In this document: positions 58,265-64,000 of the stretch, piece after piece
Position numbering within the stretch: the first letter of the stretch is position 1
How the letters are laid out: the number at the start of each line of letters is the position of its first letter
Source of the DNA: Athripsodes cinereus
Lineage: Eukaryota > Arthropoda > Insecta > Trichoptera > Leptoceridae
Assembly: GCA_947579605.1 (NCBI GenBank)
Contig: OX388309.1
Span: 19,845,071 to 19,909,070 of the forward strand
Direction: 5' to 3'
Length of the DNA stretch: 64,000 nt
The notes under the pieces: model-generated
What the model was told of the DNA's origin: nothing
The model's input: the letters and a program-made list of their open reading frames with translations, nothing else
The model's database searches: none
Position numbers and translations under genes: made by a program

Positions 58265-60285
58265 ATTATTATTATTATTTGGATGATTTGTAAAGCGCCG
58301 TTTTGTGAAAAAAAATCCACCTCAAGGGCGCTCTTTGCTAACTAAGGTTGTGTCTGGATTATTCCGTGAGATTTCTTGAATAGATAAGTCTTCAGTTGGT
58401 TCTTGAAACGAGATATGACCTGCGTTTCTCTGATCATTTGTGGAAGCCTGTTCCAGACTACAGGTGCAGATATTGCAAAAGCACGTTCCACGTACACTGG
58501 TTTCGATACAGTACTGGTCACCTCCAATTTAGTTGTAGTATCTTGACAAGACCTCAGTGTTGTCTGTCTATGACTTAACGCCTGTCTACCGCAGAGTTCC
58601 ATGATATATTCTGGGGCCATAGCATGAAGTGCCTTAAATACTGTCAAACACACTTTAAATTCGACTCTCTCCGGACATCTGAGCCAGTGAAGAGATTGAA
58701 GGGTGGCAGATATGTGTGAAGAGCGATTCAGTTGATAAATGAAACGTGCAGCCGCATTAAAAACGGACTGAATCCTCTGGAGTTGATATTGTGGCAAATT
58801 TGCGAGGATGCCATTGCAGTAATCCAATCGTGATACGACGAATGAGTTAGTTATGGTTTTAGCTCCGTCGGTTGATATATTTTTCCTTATGTTCTTGAGC
58901 TGCCTTAAAGTATAGAAACCACTACTAACAGTAGATGATATGTGTTTCTCCATCGTAAGGGCGTTATCAAGATGCGCTCCGAGGAACTTTACGTAGTTGG
59001 ATGGGACTATGTCCACGTTTTGTACACGAATAGGGTCAGCGTTTATGAGATGTTGTCTTCGTGGAGACGCTATCCAGAGAAATTCAGTTTTGGTGGGGTT
59101 GATTTTAAGCATATTGTTAGACATCCAGGATGAAATGTCCGTTATGCACGAAACGACTTCTTGCTCAAGAGCAGATTTGGATTCCGGGGTGCATGATTTA
59201 AAGAAAATGCGATCGTCTGCATAACAATATGTTGTAAAGCCTAAGTTTTGAATAACATACTCTAATTGATTCGTGTATAAGTTGAACAAGATTGGTCCAA
59301 GAACAGAACCCTGTGGAACTCCATATAACGTTGAGTATTTTCTGGATGTTGTGTTATTAAATTTGACTTCATATTCACGGTTGGATAGGTATGAAGACAT
59401 CCACGTTAAAACCCTGTCCCTAATGCCGAACTCATGCTCTAGCTTTGAGAGAAGTATACTATGATCGACCGTGTCAAAAGCTGCACTCATATCGAGGAAA
59501 GACACTAGTGTTAGTTCGGCATTTCCCATGCGAGATATTAGGTCCGATACAGTTCTCATGAGTATCGTTTCAGTGGAGTGAAACTGCCGATAGCCAGATT
59601 GGTTTTTTGCAAGAAGGTTCGTCACATTAAGGAACTTTGTCAATTGATCACACACAATTCGTTCTAGCAGTTTTGACAGGGAGCACAGGTTTGTTATTGG
59701 ACGGTAGTTGCTAGGACAATAATTAGAATCTAGGTTGTGTTTTTTTAATATTGGTTTGACTATCGATTTTTAAAGTTACAAGGAAATATGCCATTAGATA
59801 GTGAAAGATTTACTATTTTAGTGATTACTGGAGTGAGGATATCGACACAGATTTTCATTAGCCATGTGGGAATAGAATCGAGTTCAGATTGTTTGTTTGG
59901 CTGTTGGAGAACGAATTTTTTCACTTCTTCTTCCGAGTACATTCTAAATTGTTGAAGTGTTGAACTTGGTGGAACAAAGAGAGATGAGGTGTTCTTAGTA
60001 TAAGAATGTGATATAGATGTTGATCGGATGTTTTCGATCTTTTCATTTAAATAGTCTGCAACTTCATTCGCGTTCAAATCAGAATCTATATTAGATTGGA
60101 TGCTCTTGCCACATATTTTGTTGATATTATTCCATAGCTGTTTAGGATTATTCTTATTGGATTCTAGTTTGTCACACCAGTATTCACTCTTTTTCTTATT
60201 CAGTGTTCTCTTCCATTCTTTTTGAGACATCAGCCATTGTAGACGACTGTCATTTGTTTTAATTAACATAACAATGTAATAATTA
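58265..60285 (-). mobile_element. CR1/L2-like LINE, copy 2, with reverse transcriptase
   Basis: Two frames on the minus strand. 60269-59760 holds the region upstream of the reverse transcriptase (LWNNINKICGKS, LQQPNKQSELDSIPTWLMKI, LSNGIFPCNF). 59655-58342 holds the reverse transcriptase: SGYRQFHSTETIL, SFLDMSAAFDTVDHSILL, YGVPQGSVLGPILFNLY, CYADDRIFF (polymerase acids present), SRLDYCNGILANLPQ and the C-terminus. Between them IVKP...NYRPITNLCSLSKLLERI continues in the second frame; one base lost in an A run near 59770 explains the shift. The endonuclease end is missing. The tail is an ATT/AAT repeat, as in copy 1 at 30783. Confidence 0.88.
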
Positions 60286-60559
60286 AAATAAAAAATAATT
60301 TATAAATTTTCCCATGAGCAATATAATAATATTATTCCAGTTACCATATGAACAACACAGTCATCACATTCACTATTGCTTTTCAACATGCAGCGCTACT
60401 GTTCGTTAGAATATTTTAGTGCGGATGTTGAGCGAAGTGTGCAAAATGTAATATCGCACACGATGCCCCATAGATTTCGTATAACTTCAATATAAAGTTC
60501 GTGGTGCTAAGATTGTATGGAGATATTTAAAATATATCAAAGATATTGGAATCCCCAAA
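60286..60559. other. Short non-coding spacer
   Basis: No feature recognised between two LINE fragments. Confidence 0.4.
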
Positions 60560-61040
60560 TATTGACTTAAGCGTAAGGAAGAACCTTACTAAAGCCTTTG
60601 TATGGAGCATTCTGCTTTATGGTTGTGAGACATGGACCATCAGCAAGAGTGAAAGCGGACGGTTGGCGGCCTTTGAGATGTGGTGCTACAGACGCATGCT
60701 CAAGATCCATTGGTCGGAGCACGTCGAAAATGAAGAAGTATTAACCAGGGTAGGCGAAAAAAGGCAACTCCTTAAGAGAATCAGCCAACAACGAGCTAAC
60801 TGGATTGGCCACAACATCAGGCATCCAGGACTACTCATCGCCATCGCAGAGGGTAAGACCGAGGGGACAAATGGCAGAGGCCGACCAAGAGACGCATATA
60901 TGGACCAACTGAAGAGAGACATGAACTGTGGCTCATACGTAGGGCTAAAAAGACTGGCTGAGAATAGAGACGAATGGAGAAGAAAAACCAAACTCGTTGC
61001 AGACCAATCCAGTGGATTGTAACTCATTATATATATATTT
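60560..61040 (+). mobile_element. Truncated LINE fragment with intact C-terminal frame
   Basis: The frame to 61022 reads VRKNLTKAFVWSILLYGCET, SKSESGRLAAFEMWCYRRML, RANWIGHNIRHPG and RPRDAYMDQLKRDM with no stop, followed by AACTCATTATATA. It is the best preserved of the three copies of this family (others at 26409 and 42376). Confidence 0.82.
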
Positions 61041-61439
61041 TGAGCAATGAACACAACTATGCTCACACGTAAAAAGGAGTAAGAGATACGCCTTGTAGCA
61101 TTTTGTCGTACATTGACGGAAATTTTTTGACTAGTGTGTTTTTTTATGTGAAGGTATTCCTGTTATTAGTTATGTGGACGCGATGTATTAGTACCTACCA
61201 AGCGTGTCAAAATGCATAGATTGACGTCGTGAGGTTCATAGGTCAGCCGTATGCGCTGTTATTACTTATTACTTAGTGGTAAAATGTCTATAGACAGTCA
61301 CCGCTAGTCGCGATTGTGTTATGCAGATAATTAGTTTTTTTGTTATTTGTAAGATATTTTGTATTCTGGCGCGCTTATATCAAAATGTTACATGCAATTT
61401 AAAGAATCTACGATATACCTAAATAAAATTAATATAATA
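61041..61439. other. Non-coding stretch
   Basis: No supported feature. Confidence 0.4.
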
Positions 61440-61812
61440 TTATCGTTATAGGTTATAGATTGCCGGCCGCCTCTGATCAGGAGAATGAGAGGATGCGGGA
61501 AGAGTATGTATTGTGGAATGCATGGAAATAAGTTGCGATGGTTTAGGTTTAGACACTCGAATGCAAGATAAAGGGGCGACGAAAATGACGTGTTTATCCG
61601 AATGAAGCTGTGTGAGAAAGCGCGGACGTCCATGTCTATGTAGCTTGATCATGTCAATCAAATTCTCAAGGAAGACCGCGTGTTGAGTAAAAGAAATTGG
61701 CGTGCATGTATGAGAAGCTGGATCAATGTAGAGGAAGCAAAATACGTGTGTAAAGATAGATCTATATGGCGTTGCGTTCTCTCTGCCTACCCCACCTGGG
61801 ACACAGCGTGAG
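61440..61812 (+). pseudogene. Degenerate RTE-like LINE 3' fragment
   Basis: Across stops the plus strand reads RLRRMRGCGKSM, NKLRWF, LDHVNQILKEDRVLSKRNWR, ACMRSWINVEEAKYVCKDRS and LSAYPTWDTA with stop. Same family as 960-4036. Confidence 0.75.
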
Positions 61813-61878
61813 GACGTAATATAGCATAATATTGTCCTATATAATCAATAAAATTAGACATACAGTGTCCGTGCTGAC

Positions 61879-62649
61879 CAGGGTTGCCAGGTCTTTTCCA
61901 AAAAAATACCGAACATTGAGCAAAAAAAAAATTTTAATCGTTGATCTATATTATAATAATAATAATAGTTTATTAAACACAAATATCATTTACAATAATC
62001 GAACAATAAAATAATACATTTTTTTTCCTAATACAATTACTCCCCAAAATTGAGCGTAGCTCGTGCTTTGGGGAGAATTATTTTATAATATATAAGCAAT
62101 TAAAATAAAAAAATAGCATTCAGAAAAAAGACATACACATACAGTCATAATGTTCCGACTAGAAATTCTACTTAACAAGTTTAATCTTATCAGAAAGAAA
62201 ATTATGACCTTAAAATACAAAAAGCCATTGCACAAGAGCAACTAGCTCCCCTAACTTATAAATATTATATTTTTTCTCATTAATGCAAGCTTCCAGCATT
62301 GTCTTATTTGCTTTAACTGTCCCATGCATTTCGCGACATGTCAGACTGATATTACGTCGTATACGTAATTCAGCCTTCACCATGTCCACACTTAATTTAT
62401 TACGGCTGTTCGTCCACAAATAATTCATATGGCTAAACTCTTTCCACATAAGCATTAATACATTGGTACTGCCATTATTGTTTTAATTATCTGTTTTAAG
62501 TACGGGCTTACGTCGTTTATTATGGAGAAAAAATAATCAGAAAAAAATACCGAACCGCCCATACTTCGGTATTTTTGTCATACCGAACACCGAACACGGT
62601 GCTAAAATACCGAACAGTTCGGTAGAATACCGAACACCTGGCAACCCTG
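61879..62649 (-). mobile_element. hAT element carrying a transposase C-terminal relic (copy 2)
   Basis: Perfect 14-base inverted ends CAGGGTTGCCAGGT / ACCTGGCAACCCTG and an exact 8-bp duplication GTGCTGAC (61871-61878, 62650-62657). The minus strand (62455-62210) encodes FSHMNYLWTNSRNKLSVDMV, KAELRIRRNISLTCREMHGT and VKANKTMLEACINEKK, the dimerisation domain of a hAT transposase; the catalytic region is gone. It is the sister of 24093-25079 in the opposite orientation and lacks the MITE found there. Confidence 0.92.
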
Positions 62650-62657
62650 GTGCTGAC

Positions 62658-63491
62658 TACCATGTATGTTATTGCCTAAAACACCATATATATGTTGTTG
62701 TTTATTTTAACTATATTTTATTATCAATACAGCCAAAACATCAACAATGGATGTAGGAAGATGGAAAATGATAAATGGCGCATGGAACTTACCAATTTTA
62801 ATCCTTCATCCAGAGGTCGCTGGTTTCACAAAACACTGCACACACTAAAACTTGCACAGAATTTAATTTGCAGTTAATGGTTGTTCGATCTTTTTTCCGA
62901 TTCCGATTTGTTGAATTTTTGTATAAATGATTTTATTCCGAATAATAATAAAATAAGATGATGATAAAATTTTCCGATGAAATATTGATTTGAAGATTAA
63001 TTTGTAGAGCGAATGTAGAAATTTGATCCGACCGTATTACCGTATGAATTAACACTGACTTGTTGGTAAGTTTTTTTTGGGTAGGAATAATATGTGACAT
63101 TTTGGTATCATGGAATGTAGGTAATCAGGACATGTACCTATAAATCGCATTCATACCTAGATGCCCGAAAAAAATGGCCAATCCGAAGTGTTGCAACAAT
63201 TAGGAAAAACAAAATTAAAACAATAAAAATAGCCTTCGCTACCATAGCGAACATACTCCCCCGGCAGCCCGAAAAGAAAAAGAAAAACTTAAAATTTTTA
63301 CCGTTGAATTTGTTGACCGAAAAGTAAAAAATCTATTCCCCCTCTCAAACCGCCAAAATATGTATAATCTAAATAATATTTTCCTTATCTTAGGAAGCTT
63401 CCGAATGTGTATTGTGTAATAATAAAAAATAACAAGAAATGAAAATTAAAATGCACCCTTTGCATTTACCATAAAAAAAATATATAAAATT
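62658..63491. other. Non-coding stretch
   Basis: A 61-codon plus-strand frame (62692-62877) contains a RGRWFHKTLH stretch faintly LINE-like; not called. Otherwise nothing supported. Confidence 0.4.
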
Positions 63492-64000
63492 TTATAGACC
63501 GAAAGAAAGCCTTAGTATCTTAGCATTCCGTAAATTTGAAAATTTTATGTTAAAATAACCGCCAAAATCCATACCGCATATGGAGAAAACTTTACTGGGT
63601 CTTACTCTGAATGTTGGTAGATCTGCCATCATGGGTTCTAGACTCTTCGCTCGTCCGCGAAAACACTGTATGCATCGATGAACCTCCTGACGTACAGCAT
63701 CTCTTCCAGAAACAATCCAGAATTCTTGTCGAATAAGTGATAATGTTAAGGATGAACCGGTATGAAGATATTTCTTATGATAATAGCGAATTATCAACGA
63801 TGTTAATATATGATTTTTCGGAATTATGATCGGATGCTTCGATGAAAAGTTCAATGATGCGTTTCTCAATCTTCCGCCCACTCGCAATATTCCTTCAGCA
63901 TCTATGAAAGGATTTAATCGAAACAATCTCGACAAATGTGATTTTCCACTCTTGATTAAGTGTAAATCTTCATGAAAAGTCGCACACTGTACCTGAATGA
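63492..64000 (-). mobile_element. BEL/Pao LTR retrotransposon polyprotein fragment, cut by window end
   Basis: The minus strand is open from the window edge and reads LNPFIDAEGILRVGGRLRNA, HPIIIPKNHILTSLIIRYYH, then the integrase zinc-binding H2C2 region with RQEFWIVSGRDAVRQEVHRC and CFRGRAKS. It then reaches the start of the integrase core (CGMDFGGYFNIK) and runs into unrelated residues and a stop at 63492. The rest of the element should lie beyond 64000; the downstream integrase core is missing here. It is a decayed genomic copy. Confidence 0.8.

Noticed and set aside
62692..62877. 61-codon frame with RGRWFHKTLH
   Set aside because: Only a faint resemblance to LINE C-terminal regions; too short to support.

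Overview
This is an AT-rich eukaryotic nuclear window, almost certainly from an insect. Four host genes are recognisable as spliced genes with GT-AG introns, embedded in very dense transposon debris. The LINE families, the piggyBac-like elements and the many TATG/TAGG-type simple repeats suggest Lepidoptera; this is an inference, because no lineage-diagnostic gene was found. One 200-base run of N marks a scaffold gap (43635-43834).

Layout. 1-11240 is transposon territory: a nearly complete RTE-like LINE (about 960-4036) and a 4.2-kb hAT element (5683-9910) that contains a decayed LINE, a truncated RTE copy and a second hAT element. 11276-11462 (minus) is a probable lone first exon of a PLP-dependent aminotransferase-like gene. 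12354-15205 (plus) is a complete 8-exon RIB43A/RIBC gene for an axonemal microtubule inner protein. 16926-20814 (minus) is a complete 8-exon HDAC11 gene. 21297-25170 is a stack of nested DNA transposons. 25382-33809 (plus) holds the first seven exons of GLYR1/NDF (PWWP domain plus the start of the dehydrogenase domain). Its 3' half is not visible; the next 10 kb are transposons and then the gap. 47260-50541 (minus) is a complete LRR-Ig transmembrane receptor-like gene. The rest is LINE, hAT, piggyBac, Tc1/mariner-type and BEL/Pao remains.

The host genes do not form a pathway. HDAC11 and GLYR1 are both chromatin proteins and are transcribed divergently, about 4.6 kb apart. RIBC is axonemal, and the LRR-Ig protein is a membrane protein with a long conserved-looking cytoplasmic tail.

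The most unusual signal is a set of tiny insertions, each a long inverted repeat directly followed by an ATG and a short shared coding-like core (MSRNCYIVNA / MFRDYHMVSA). The hairpin sequence differs in every copy, and two copies are flanked by 14-base direct repeats. Also notable: seven hAT elements with perfect or near-perfect 8-bp target duplications; a MITE inside a hAT inside another copy of the same MITE, with the empty site preserved in a sister hAT; a piggyBac element whose removal restores a LINE reading frame; and a LINE with the head-to-head layout of a 5' inversion.
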